From NCBI RefSeq assembly GCF_014892515.1, contig NZ_JADBGR010000112.1, positions 1-64,000 of the forward strand: 64,000 nt of DNA, given 5' to 3'. Source of the DNA: Myceligenerans pegani. Its GTDB lineage: Bacteria; Actinomycetota; Actinomycetes; Actinomycetales; Cellulomonadaceae. Under the pieces are notes generated by a model, which was not told the DNA's origin, searched no databases, and saw nothing but the letters and a program-made list of their open reading frames with translations. Positions 1 through 7,302 of the stretch are shown piece by piece; position 1 is the stretch's first letter; each line of letters opens with the position of its first letter. A program made the position numbers and the translations under genes.

Positions 1-798
1 ACGATCCTGGCGGTCGTGCTGGTGGTCTCGGCGTTCCCGCTGTACTACACGCTGCTGCTGGGCTCGTCCGACCAGGTGTCGATCTCGCAGCGTGCGCTGC
101 CGCAGCTGTGGCCGGACGCGAGCATCTTCGCGGGGTTCGCGAACGTGATGTCCTCCAGCCAGATCAACTTCTGGCTGGCGCTGACCAACTCGGTGATCAT
201 CTCCGTGGTCGTGTCGGTGGCGACCGTGCTGACCTCGACCCTGGCGGGGTTCTCGTTCGCGAAGCTGCGCTACCCGGGCCGTAACGCGCTGCTGGTGTTC
301 GTCATCGCGACCATGGCCGTGCCCACCCAGCTCGGGGTCATCCCGATGTACATCCTCATGTCCGAGCTCGACTGGATCGGCAAGATCCAGGCGGTGATCG
401 TGCCGGCCCTGGTGTCCGCGTTCGGCGTGTTCTGGATGACGCAGTACCTTGACTCGGCGCTGCCGTACGAGCTGATCGAGGCGGCCCGGGTGGACGGCGC
501 GTCCATGATCCGCACCTTCTGGAGCATCGCCATGCCCGCCGCACTACCGGCGGCCTCCATGCTGGGCCTGTTCATCTTCGTGATGCAGTGGACCATGTTC
601 TTCTGGCCCTCGATCGTCCTGGGATCCCAGAATCCGACCCTGCCCATCGCGGTGCAGAACCTCACCGCCGGCTACCACAACGACTACTCGCTGATCATGG
701 CCGGTGTCTTCCTGGTCACACTGCCGCTGCTGATCGTCTTCGCCTTCGTCGGCCGCCAGCTCGTGGCGGGCATCATGCAAGGCGCCGTCAAGGGGTGA
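1..798 (+). CDS. Carbohydrate ABC transporter permease (MalG-type), 5' truncated by window
   Basis: This is the membrane subunit of a sugar ABC importer of the CUT1/MalG kind. The frame is open from base 1, so the N-terminus is outside the window; 265 residues are visible. Several hydrophobic spans alternate with short loops. The cytoplasmic coupling loop that docks on the ATPase is clear: EAARVDG at visible residues 160-166, followed by a Pro/Ala-rich stretch (MPAALPA). The C-terminus (GIMQGAVKG) is typical of the family. Partner permease and binding-protein genes would lie upstream. The sugar cannot be told from this fragment. The gene ends at a strong hairpin. Confidence 0.9.
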   Translation, partial: TILAVVLVVSAFPLYYTLLLGSSDQVSISQRALPQLWPDASIFAGFANVMSSSQINFWLALTNSVIISVVVSVATVLTSTLAGFSFAKLRYPGRNALLVFVIATMAVPTQLGVIPMYILMSELDWIGKIQAVIVPALVSAFGVFWMTQYLDSALPYELIEAARVDGASMIRTFWSIAMPAALPAASMLGLFIFVMQWTMFFWPSIVLGSQNPTLPIAVQNLTAGYHNDYSLIMAGVFLVTLPLLIVFAFVGRQLVAGIMQGAVKG

Positions 799-808
799 GC
801 CCGGCGTG

Positions 809-839
809 CGTGCCGTTCCGCCCGCCGCGGAACGGCACG
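809..839 (+). terminator. Hairpin terminator after the sugar permease gene
   Basis: A perfect 12-bp inverted repeat (CGTGCCGTTCCG and its complement) with a 7-base loop lies 11 bases after the permease stop codon. There is no clear U-run, as is common in high-GC actinobacteria. It separates the transporter operon from the tRNA gene. Confidence 0.75.
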
Positions 840-890
840 CCGTCGTAACATCCGTGGGCGGGACCACCGTGTAGGGTGGCTCTCGCCCTG

Positions 891-972
891 GCCCGCCTGG
901 CGGAACTGGCAGACGCGCGCGGCTCAAACCCGCGTCTCTTCGGAGGTGGGGGTTCGAGTCCCCCGGCGGGCA
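891..972 (+). tRNA. tRNA-Leu (anticodon CAA)
   Basis: A class II tRNA with a long variable arm. The acceptor stem GCCCGCC (891-897) pairs with GGCGGGC (965-971), and A972 is the discriminator base. The anticodon stem CGCGG/CCGCG (918-922 with 930-934) holds the loop CTCAAAC, giving anticodon CAA at 925-927, which reads UUG. The T arm has GGTTCGAGTCC. CCA is not encoded. TTG is a rare leucine codon at this GC content. Confidence 0.96.
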
Positions 973-1033
973 CGAGACTCTGGGTGGAGTGTGTTCACGT
1001 TCCGTGAACCGCTTCGTCTCGTCGATGTCTTGT

Positions 1034-1073
1034 GGGGGCGTGCCCCCACACCCTGGCCCGGGGGCACGCCCCC
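1034..1073. repeat. 14-bp inverted repeat, strong GC hairpin
   Basis: GGGGGCGTGCCCCC at 1034-1047 is the exact reverse complement of GGGGGCACGCCCCC at 1060-1073, with a 12-base loop. It lies 60 bases past the tRNA and may end tRNA transcription. Each arm is itself nearly palindromic. It directly abuts the first 75-bp repeat. Confidence 0.8.
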
Positions 1074-1293
1074 GGACCCCCGGTGGGAGGGGGTGGCGTT
1101 TTCGAGGACGGTGTCCTTGCGTTCGGTCCTCCTCGGGGGACGGTCCCGGACCTCCGGGTGGGAAGGGGCGGCGTTCTTGAGGACGGTGCTCTTGTGCCCG
1201 GTGCTCTCTGGGGCATCGTCCCGGACTCCTGGTGGGGGCGGTGGCGTTCTCGAGGGCGGTGTCCTTGCGTCCGGTCCGTCCTCGGGATGACGG
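1072..1293. repeat. Three imperfect tandem repeats of ~75 bp
   Basis: Units start at 1072, 1146 and 1221 and are 74, 75 and about 73 bp long. Each opens with CCGGAC followed by a CC/GG-rich stretch with GGTGGG, then GGCGTTnTnGAGG, CGGTG and CCGGT or CGGTC, and closes with a CTCnGGG stretch before the next unit. The copies differ by scattered substitutions and one indel. See findings. Confidence 0.8.
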
Positions 1294-1456
1294 CGGGGGC
1301 GGGCGGGGTTGTCTCCGGGGAGCAGGTCGACGCACGGCGTGGTGTCAAGAGAGTGACGTGATCTCGCTGGTGTCGATGTCGTACGTGACGAAGAACAACG
1401 TGTACCGCCGCAGGTCGGCAGGCCCCGGGCGGTACCTGGACAGTAGGATGTGTGCC

Positions 1457-2149
1457 GTGAGCGACGAGACCACCCCCACGACCGAGACCACCGCCGGTGA
1501 CAGCGCCGCGGTGGAGCTGGACCTTCCTCCGCTGACGGAGGAGGCCAAGGCCGAGGAAGCCGCCCCGGGCCGTGCCGCACGGCGCGCCGTCGTCGCCGAG
1601 GACGAGGCGCTGATCCGCATGGACGTCGTGGAGACGCTGCGCGAGGCGGGCTTCGAGGTCGTCGGTGAGGCCGGTGACGGCGAGACGGCGGTGAACCTGG
1701 CGCTGGAGCTCAAGCCCGATGTCGTCGTCATGGACGTCAAGATGCCCGAGCTGGACGGCATCTCCGCGGCCGAGAGGATCGGCAAGGCGCACGCCGCCCC
1801 CGTCGTGCTGCTCACGGCATTCTCGCAGACCGAACTCGTCGAGCGCGCGCGCGACGCCGGCGCGATGGCCTACGTCGTCAAGCCGTTCACGCCGGCCGAC
1901 CTGCTCCCGTCGGTGGAGATCGCGATCTCCCGGTACCAGCAGCTCGGAGCCCTGGAGGCCGAGGTCACGGACCTCAAGGAGCGGTTCGAGACCCGCAAGC
2001 GGGTCGACCGCGCCAAGGGTCTGCTGATGACGAAGATGGGCCTGACGGAGCCGGAGTCGTTCCGCTGGATCCAGAAGACGTCGATGGACCGCCGCCTCAC
2101 CATGCGCGAGGTCGCCGATGCCGTGATCGATCAGGTGGGCAATTCCTGA
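1457..2149 (+). CDS. pdtaR: ANTAR-domain response regulator (PdtaR-like)
   Basis: A two-component response regulator that acts on RNA rather than DNA: an N-terminal receiver controls a C-terminal ANTAR domain, which in this family binds paired hairpins to antiterminate transcription. After a 40-residue acidic extension, the receiver has the acidic pair E48/D49, phospho-acceptor D93 (MDVKMPELDG), T120 and K142. The ANTAR helices span about residues 172-226, with KRVDRAKGLLM and the usual RRLTMREVAD. The gene lies near polA and rpsA, as its mycobacterial counterpart does. GTG at 1457 was chosen because TAGGAT (1444-1449) ends seven bases before it, suggesting a leaderless message; ATG at 1448 lies inside that hexamer. 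Confidence 0.92.
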   Translation: MSDETTPTTETTAGDSAAVELDLPPLTEEAKAEEAAPGRAARRAVVAEDEALIRMDVVETLREAGFEVVGEAGDGETAVNLALELKPDVVVMDVKMPELDGISAAERIGKAHAAPVVLLTAFSQTELVERARDAGAMAYVVKPFTPADLLPSVEIAISRYQQLGALEAEVTDLKERFETRKRVDRAKGLLMTKMGLTEPESFRWIQKTSMDRRLTMREVADAVIDQVGNS

Positions 2150-2329
2150 TCCGTCCGGCGGTCCCGGCGTCGCTAAGAGTCGTTCCGCGACGGCGTGGCC
2201 TCGGGACTTGGCCGCAGTGGGACCTGGGGCCTATTCTCGTGCGCTGAGTCGGACGGTCGTCCAAGACGCGTCCGGTGCCCGCGGGAACCCAGAACCGCGG
2301 GGTTGTGCGAGCGTGCGGAGGTGGCGCCA

Positions 2330-2992
2330 GTGCGAGAGCGAGTGGCAGTCGAGGTGAGACCGGCGGGTGCCGCCGACCTGGACGCGGTCGCGGAGCTCGC
2401 GGCCCGCGGACGTGACGAATCGCCCGCCGGTACGCAGGTGGCCGCGGGCGACCACGAGCGACTCCGGGAACAGCTCAGCGTGCTGCTGGCCGTCGACGGG
2501 CACGTGCTCGTCGCGGAGCGCGCCGGACGGATCGTGGGCGTCGTGCTGGGCCGGCTCGTCGGCCCGCACCTGTTCGTCGTCCGGCCCGTGCTGTACCTGG
2601 ACACCGTGTTCGTGGCGCCCGACGCGCGGCGTCGCGGCGTCGGGCACGCGCTCCTGCGCGCCGTGGCGTCCCTCGCGATCGAGAACGACTGCGAGGAGGT
2701 CTACGCCGCGCCCGTGGCCGGTACCCGCGGCGTGCAGCGCTTCCTGGCGCGCCTGGGCTTCGCACCCGCCTGCGGCCACCGTGTCGCGCCGACCCAGACC
2801 CTGCTGCGCCGTCTCGCGCAGGACAGCCCGCTCGCGAAGGAGGCGGAGCACCATCGTCGCCGCCCCGTCCGGGCCGGCCTCGAGGACCTCATCGCGCGCC
2901 GCCGTCGCGCCCGCTCCGCGGAGACGGGCCCGCTGGACCTGCGCGAGGTCCCGGCCGCGGCCGGGACCCGTCCGGAGCACGTCGCGGGCTGA
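2330..2992 (+). CDS. GNAT family N-acetyltransferase
   Basis: A probable acetyltransferase using acetyl-CoA. The 220-residue protein holds one GNAT domain at about residues 6-155, with the acetyl-CoA pyrophosphate loop RRRGVG at 100-105 after strand LDTVFVAPDA. A basic, low-complexity tail follows (about 165-220). GTG at 2330 is preceded by GGAGG (2317-2321) at a good distance, so the longer upstream frame is not used. The substrate cannot be predicted. Orientation and spacing suggest its own transcript between the response regulator and the convergent thioesterase gene. Confidence 0.82.
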   Translation: MRERVAVEVRPAGAADLDAVAELAARGRDESPAGTQVAAGDHERLREQLSVLLAVDGHVLVAERAGRIVGVVLGRLVGPHLFVVRPVLYLDTVFVAPDARRRGVGHALLRAVASLAIENDCEEVYAAPVAGTRGVQRFLARLGFAPACGHRVAPTQTLLRRLAQDSPLAKEAEHHRRRPVRAGLEDLIARRRRARSAETGPLDLREVPAAAGTRPEHVAG

Positions 2993-3130
2993 TCCCGTGC
3001 GCCGCGCGGACCCTGGCCGCACGGGCGCCTGGCCGCACGGCGTCGTGCCGCGCGAGGTCGGGCCGCGCGCTGTCGGGCCGGCGGGAAGCGCCCCGCCCGG
3101 CGCGTGCCCTGCCTCGGCGCGTGCCCTGCG

Positions 3131-3574
3131 TCAGCCGATGATCATGCAGGTGAGTCGCGCCGTGCAGACCCTGCGGTCCCTCTCGTCGGAGATGACGATC
3201 TCGTAGGCCGCCGTCGTCCGGCCCAGATGGATGGCCGTCGCCACCCCCGTGACCGTCCCCGAGCGGACACCCCGGTGGTGGGTCGCGTTGAGGTCGATCC
3301 CCACGGCCTGACGCCCCGCGCCCGCGTGCACCTGCGCCGCCACCGACGCGAGCGTCTCGGCGAGCACCGCCGACGACCCGCCGTGGAGGAGCCCCGCGGG
3401 CTGCGTGTTGCCCTCCACCGGCATCCGCCCCGCCGTCCGTTCCGCGGAGATCTCCGTGAACTCGATGCCGAGCTTGTCGATCACGGTCACCTCGGGGGCA
3501 CCGGGATACATCGCGCGCATGTCCAGCGCGCCGGGAGGGTTGCTCACAGCGCCACCGGGCTGAGTGTCAGTCAT
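3131..3574 (-). CDS. PaaI/YdiI-type hotdog-fold acyl-CoA thioesterase
   Basis: A 147-residue single hotdog-domain protein that should hydrolyse an acyl- or aryl-CoA thioester. Key positions of the PaaI/YdiI group are present: N56, the LHGG motif (H64) and E73 in LAETLAS as the likely catalytic acid. Length is normal. The ATG at 3574 faces polA, and only 19 bases separate the two start codons; the first codon lies inside the polA promoter motif. The two genes are therefore divergently transcribed from overlapping control DNA. The substrate is unknown; homologues serve menaquinone or phenylacetate pathways, but nothing here decides. Confidence 0.85.
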   Translation of the reverse strand: MTDTQPGGAVSNPPGALDMRAMYPGAPEVTVIDKLGIEFTEISAERTAGRMPVEGNTQPAGLLHGGSSAVLAETLASVAAQVHAGAGRQAVGIDLNATHHRGVRSGTVTGVATAIHLGRTTAAYEIVISDERDRRVCTARLTCMIIG

Positions 3575-3586
3575 GGGGGATAGGTT
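3565..3586 (+). promoter_or_regulatory. DNA-damage-type promoter of polA
   Basis: TGTCAGTC (3565-3572), eight bases, then TAGGTT (3581-3586), with the GTG start seven bases later. It is the same arrangement as upstream of uvrB, uvrA and uvrC in this window and fits the PafBC-recognised TGTCRGTG-N8-TAnnnT pattern known from mycobacteria. Confidence 0.75.
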
Positions 3587-3593
3587 GGCATCC

Positions 3594-6308
3594 GTGACGA
3601 CCGAAGCGCGAACCGATCTCCCCGCCGGCACCCCCGCCGGCACCCGCCCCCGGCTGCTGCTCGTGGACGGCCATTCCATGGCCTACCGGGCGTTCTTCGC
3701 CCTGCCCGATACGCTCGCCACCACATCCGGGCAGGTCACCAACGCGGTGTTCGGTTTCACCTCGATGCTCACGAATCTCCTGCGGGACGAGCAGCCCACG
3801 CACGCCGCCGTCGCGTTCGACGCCGGCCGCGTGACCTTCCGCACCGAGAAGTACCCCGAGTACAAGGCGGGCCGCGCCGCGACCCCCGACGAGTTCCGCT
3901 CCCAGGTCCCGCTCATCCACGAGGTGCTCGACGCGCTGCACATGCGATACCTCGCCGCCGAGGGCATCGAGGCCGACGACATCCTCGCCACCCTCGCCGA
4001 CCGCGCGTCCGCCGCCGGCATGGAGGTCCTCATCTGTTCCGGCGATCGTGACGCCCTCCAGCTCGTGGACGACGACGTCACCGTGCTCTACCCGGTCAAG
4101 GGCGTCTCCGAGCTGGCGCGCATGACACCCGCCGCCGTCGAGGAGAAGTACGGGGTGCCGCCGCGCCAGTACCCCGACCTCGCCGCGCTCGTCGGGGAGA
4201 AGAGCGACAACCTTCCGGGCATTCCCGGCGTGGGCCCCAAGACCGCCGCGAAATGGGTCACCACCTTCGGCGGGCTCGACGAACTGCTCGCCCGCGCCGG
4301 AGAGGTGAAGGGCAAGGCGGGGGAGAAGCTCCGCGACCACCTCGACCAGGTGCGCACCAACCGCCAGCTCAACAGGCTCCTCACCGACGTCACGCTCGAC
4401 CTCGGCCTCGACGACCTCACCCTCACGGGATTCGACCGCGAGGCGGTGCATCGCGTCTCCGACGCGCTGCAGTTCGGCCAGATGCGCGACCGCCTCCTCG
4501 CCGTCGACCCGGCGGGCGAGCCGGAGAGCGCGGCGGCCACCGGAAGCGTCGAGATCGAGGTGGACGACGTCGCCCCCGGCGGTCTCGCCGACTGGCTCGC
4601 GGCCCGCACCGGCCGCCTCGGGATCGACGTCTCGGGCACGACGACGCCCGCGGGCGGGGACGCCTGGAAGGTGGCCGTCGCCTCCCCGGACGGACACGCC
4701 GTCGTGTACGACACGGCGGATCTGGGCCCCGACGACGACAAGGCGCTCGCGGCCTGGCTCGCCGACGAGGCCGCGCCCAAGGTGGTGCACGGGGCGAAGA
4801 CCGCGTGGCACGCGCTCTCGGGACGCGGCTGGGACCTGCGGGGCGTGGACTTCGACACCGAGCTGGCCGCGTACCTGTGCCACCCCGACCAGCGCGGCTA
4901 CGACCTCGGCGACCTCGCCGAACGGCACCTGGGGCGCCGGCTCGGCGAGGCGGCGCCCGCCGCGCAGGGCGCGCTCGATCTCGACCTCGACGGCGCGGCC
5001 ACCGGACAGGCGGAGGCGGCGCGTGCCGCCGCCGTCGGTGACCTGGCCGAGGTGCTCGCCGGGGAACTGACCGATCGCGGGGCGGCGCACCTGCTGGTCG
5101 ACGTCGAGCTGCCGCTGTCGCGCGTCCTGGCGTCCATGGAGCACGCCGGGATCGCGGCCGACGTCGACTACCTCACGGACCTGGAGAAGCACTTCGCGGC
5201 CGGCGTCGCCGACGCCGCCGCGGCCGCGTTCGACGTGATCGGTCGGGAGGTGAACCTCGGCAGCCCCAAGCAGCTGCAGGAGGTGCTGTTCGACCAGCTG
5301 GCGATGCCGAAGACGAAGAAGATCAAGACCGGGTACACCACCGACGCGGCGGCGCTGCAGGACCTGTTCGCCAAGACGCAGCACCCGTTCCTGGAGCACC
5401 TGCTCGCCCACCGCGACGTCACGCGGCTGCGCACCACCGTCGAGGGGCTGCTGCGGACCGTCGCGCCGGACGGGCGGATCCACACCACGTTCCAGCAGAC
5501 CATCGCCGCGACGGGGCGGCTCAGCTCGGTCGACCCGAACCTGCAGAACATCCCGGTCCGCACAGAGGCGGGCCGCCGCATCCGGCGGGCGTTCGTCGTG
5601 GGCCCGGGGTACGAGACGCTGCTGACGGCCGACTACAGCCAGATCGAGATGCGGATCATGGCGCACCTGTCCGGCGACGAGGGCTTGATCAGCGCCTTCC
5701 GGTCGGGCGAGGACCTGCACCGCTACGTGGGTTCGCGCGTGTTCCAGGTCGAGCCCGGGAACGTCACGCCGGAGATGCGCGCCAAGGTCAAGGCCATGAG
5801 CTACGGCCTGGCGTACGGCCTGAGCGCGTTCGGCCTGTCCCAGCAGCTGGGGATCTCCACCGGCGAGGCGCAGGGCCTCATGGACGACTACTTCGAGCGG
5901 TTCGGTGGCGTGCGCGACTACCTCACCGGCGTCGTCGAGGAGGCGCGGGCCACCGGATGGACCGCGACGGTCCTGGGCCGGCGGCGCTACCTCCCCGACC
6001 TCACGAGCGACAACCGGCAGCGCCGCCAGATGGCGGAGCGGATGGCGCTGAACGCCCCCATCCAGGGGTCCGCGGCCGACATCATCAAGCTCGCCATGCT
6101 CGGCGTGCGGCGCGAGCTCGACGCCCAGGGCCTGTCGTCCCGTGTCCTGCTGCAGGTGCACGACGAGCTCGTGGTGGAGGTCGCCCCGGGTGAGCGCGCC
6201 GCCGTGGAGGGCGTCCTCCGCGCGCAGATGGGCTCGGCCTTCGAGCTGGACGTGCCCCTCGAGGTCTCGGTCGGCACGGGCCAGAACTGGCACGACGCGG
6301 CCCACTGA
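3594..6308 (+). CDS. polA: DNA polymerase I
   Basis: Fills gaps and removes RNA primers in replication and excision repair. The 904-residue protein has an N-terminal 5'-3' exonuclease (about 15-310, with EADDILATLA and the helix-hairpin-helix GIPGVGPKTAAKW), a middle domain, and a family A polymerase domain from about residue 520. Motif A is DYSQIEMR (D680), motif B is KVKAMSYGLAYG, motif C is VHDELV (H856, D857). The middle 3'-5' exonuclease domain is degenerate: the DxE pair reads DVS and the K-Y-D site reads K-T-A, so proofreading is probably absent, as in other actinobacteria. GTG 3594 fits a leaderless start seven bases after TAGGTT. Confidence 0.97.
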   Translation: MTTEARTDLPAGTPAGTRPRLLLVDGHSMAYRAFFALPDTLATTSGQVTNAVFGFTSMLTNLLRDEQPTHAAVAFDAGRVTFRTEKYPEYKAGRAATPDEFRSQVPLIHEVLDALHMRYLAAEGIEADDILATLADRASAAGMEVLICSGDRDALQLVDDDVTVLYPVKGVSELARMTPAAVEEKYGVPPRQYPDLAALVGEKSDNLPGIPGVGPKTAAKWVTTFGGLDELLARAGEVKGKAGEKLRDHLDQVRTNRQLNRLLTDVTLDLGLDDLTLTGFDREAVHRVSDALQFGQMRDRLLAVDPAGEPESAAATGSVEIEVDDVAPGGLADWLAARTGRLGIDVSGTTTPAGGDAWKVAVASPDGHAVVYDTADLGPDDDKALAAWLADEAAPKVVHGAKTAWHALSGRGWDLRGVDFDTELAAYLCHPDQRGYDLGDLAERHLGRRLGEAAPAAQGALDLDLDGAATGQAEAARAAAVGDLAEVLAGELTDRGAAHLLVDVELPLSRVLASMEHAGIAADVDYLTDLEKHFAAGVADAAAAAFDVIGREVNLGSPKQLQEVLFDQLAMPKTKKIKTGYTTDAAALQDLFAKTQHPFLEHLLAHRDVTRLRTTVEGLLRTVAPDGRIHTTFQQTIAATGRLSSVDPNLQNIPVRTEAGRRIRRAFVVGPGYETLLTADYSQIEMRIMAHLSGDEGLISAFRSGEDLHRYVGSRVFQVEPGNVTPEMRAKVKAMSYGLAYGLSAFGLSQQLGISTGEAQGLMDDYFERFGGVRDYLTGVVEEARATGWTATVLGRRRYLPDLTSDNRQRRQMAERMALNAPIQGSAADIIKLAMLGVRRELDAQGLSSRVLLQVHDELVVEVAPGERAAVEGVLRAQMGSAFELDVPLEVSVGTGQNWHDAAH

Positions 6309-6311
6309 CCG

Positions 6312-7124
6312 TCAGGTCTTGTCGGCGACGAAGATCGCCGTACCCGGCAGGTAGTGGCCGCGTTCCGGGCCCCAGCCGCCCCAGGTCTGCGTGTTCCAGG
6401 CGGGCCACTCCGGCTCGACCAGGTCGACGAGCCGCAGGCCGGCGCTGGCGATCTCCCGGACGTGGTCACCCACCGTGCGGTGGTACTCGGCGTAGGCGAC
6501 ACGTCCGGCGTCGTCGGTCTCGACGTACGGGCGGCGGTCGAAGTAGGAGCGTGTCGCCGTGAGTCCGTGCGCGGTCGGATCGTCGGGGAACGCCCAGCGC
6601 AGCGGGTGCGTCACGGACAGGACCCAGCGCCCGCCGGGCCGCAGGACGCGGGCCGCCTCGGTGTGCACGCGCGCGGCGTCGGGCACGAACGGGATCGCTC
6701 CGAACGAGGTGAAGACGACGTCGAAGCTCGCGTCCGCGAACGGCAGCCGCCGCGCGTCGGCCTGGACGAGAGGGACGACGTCGGGAGCACCGTCCGGCCG
6801 CCCGGACGCCGCGCGCTCGCGCCCCTCGTGGAGCATGCTCCACGACACGTCGGTCGCCAGGACGCGGGCACCTCGACCCGCGAGCCAGCGGGAGCACTGC
6901 GCGGCGCCGGCGCCGATCTCCAGGACGTCCCGGCCGGCGACGTCGCCCAGCAGGCCAGCCTCCGACTCGGTGAGGCCCTCGGGGCCCCAGTGCAGCTCGC
7001 CGGCGAGGAAGGCGTCGTGGTCGTCCAGGTACTCGCCGGCGTTGGTGTCCCACCAGCCGCGGGAGGCGGCGCCGCCCTCGTCGTCGGGCACGTCGCGGTA
7101 TCCGTAGTCGCGCACGGGGGACAT
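6312..7124 (-). CDS. Class I SAM-dependent methyltransferase
   Basis: A roughly 270-residue soluble methyltransferase of the UbiE/Methyltransf_11 type. Motif I is VLEIGAGAAQCS, motif II is the acidic end of strand 2 (LATDVS), then QADARRLPF and SFDVVFTSFGAIPF, and the post-motif LRPGGRWVLSVTHP. It is convergent with polA, whose stop is only three bases away. The start is uncertain: ATG 7124 is given, but GTG 7115 sits at a better distance (nine bases) from GGGAGAGG, and ATG 7154 is also in frame without a ribosome site. The substrate is unknown. Confidence 0.85.
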   Translation of the reverse strand: MSPVRDYGYRDVPDDEGGAASRGWWDTNAGEYLDDHDAFLAGELHWGPEGLTESEAGLLGDVAGRDVLEIGAGAAQCSRWLAGRGARVLATDVSWSMLHEGRERAASGRPDGAPDVVPLVQADARRLPFADASFDVVFTSFGAIPFVPDAARVHTEAARVLRPGGRWVLSVTHPLRWAFPDDPTAHGLTATRSYFDRRPYVETDDAGRVAYAEYHRTVGDHVREIASAGLRLVDLVEPEWPAWNTQTWGGWGPERGHYLPGTAIFVADKT

Positions 7125-7234
7125 CCTCTCCCGGCGCGCCGCGAAGGATCCCATGGCACGCTCGTCCGATCACGAATCGATCACGATATGGACAACCGAC
7201 ACACAGCGAAACACTGGCGCAACCCGGGTGAACC

Positions 7235-7240
7235 TAGAGT
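7235..7240 (+). promoter_or_regulatory. Candidate -10 of the peptide ABC operon
   Basis: TAGAGT about 60 bases before the binding-protein start. No convincing -35 is seen, so this is a weak assignment. Confidence 0.35.
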
Positions 7241-7302
7241 CGGGCGCACACCACGCAGCGGCGCGCGTAACCTGCGCGCCGCGTCCGATGGAAGGAGACG
7301 CC

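Larger units (their letters stand above)
973..1456. other. Intergenic region with hairpin and tandem repeats, no gene seen
   Basis: About 480 bases between the tRNA and the response regulator. It holds a 14-bp inverted repeat (1034-1073) and three ~75-bp tandem repeats (1072 to about 1293). Frames open on both strands through the repeats have no ribosome site and the repeat lengths (74 and 75) do not keep frame, so I call it non-coding. From 1361 to 1456 lies the leader and promoter side of the response regulator. Confidence 0.7.

Noticed and set aside
973-1361. Open frames on both strands through the 75-bp repeats
   Set aside because: No ribosome site, repeats of 74 and 75 bp break any constant frame, and the translations are Arg/Pro/Gly low complexity.
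3567-6305. A 912-codon minus-strand open frame opposite polA
   Set aside because: Antisense shadow of polA with no recognisable motif; its end lies in the polA promoter.
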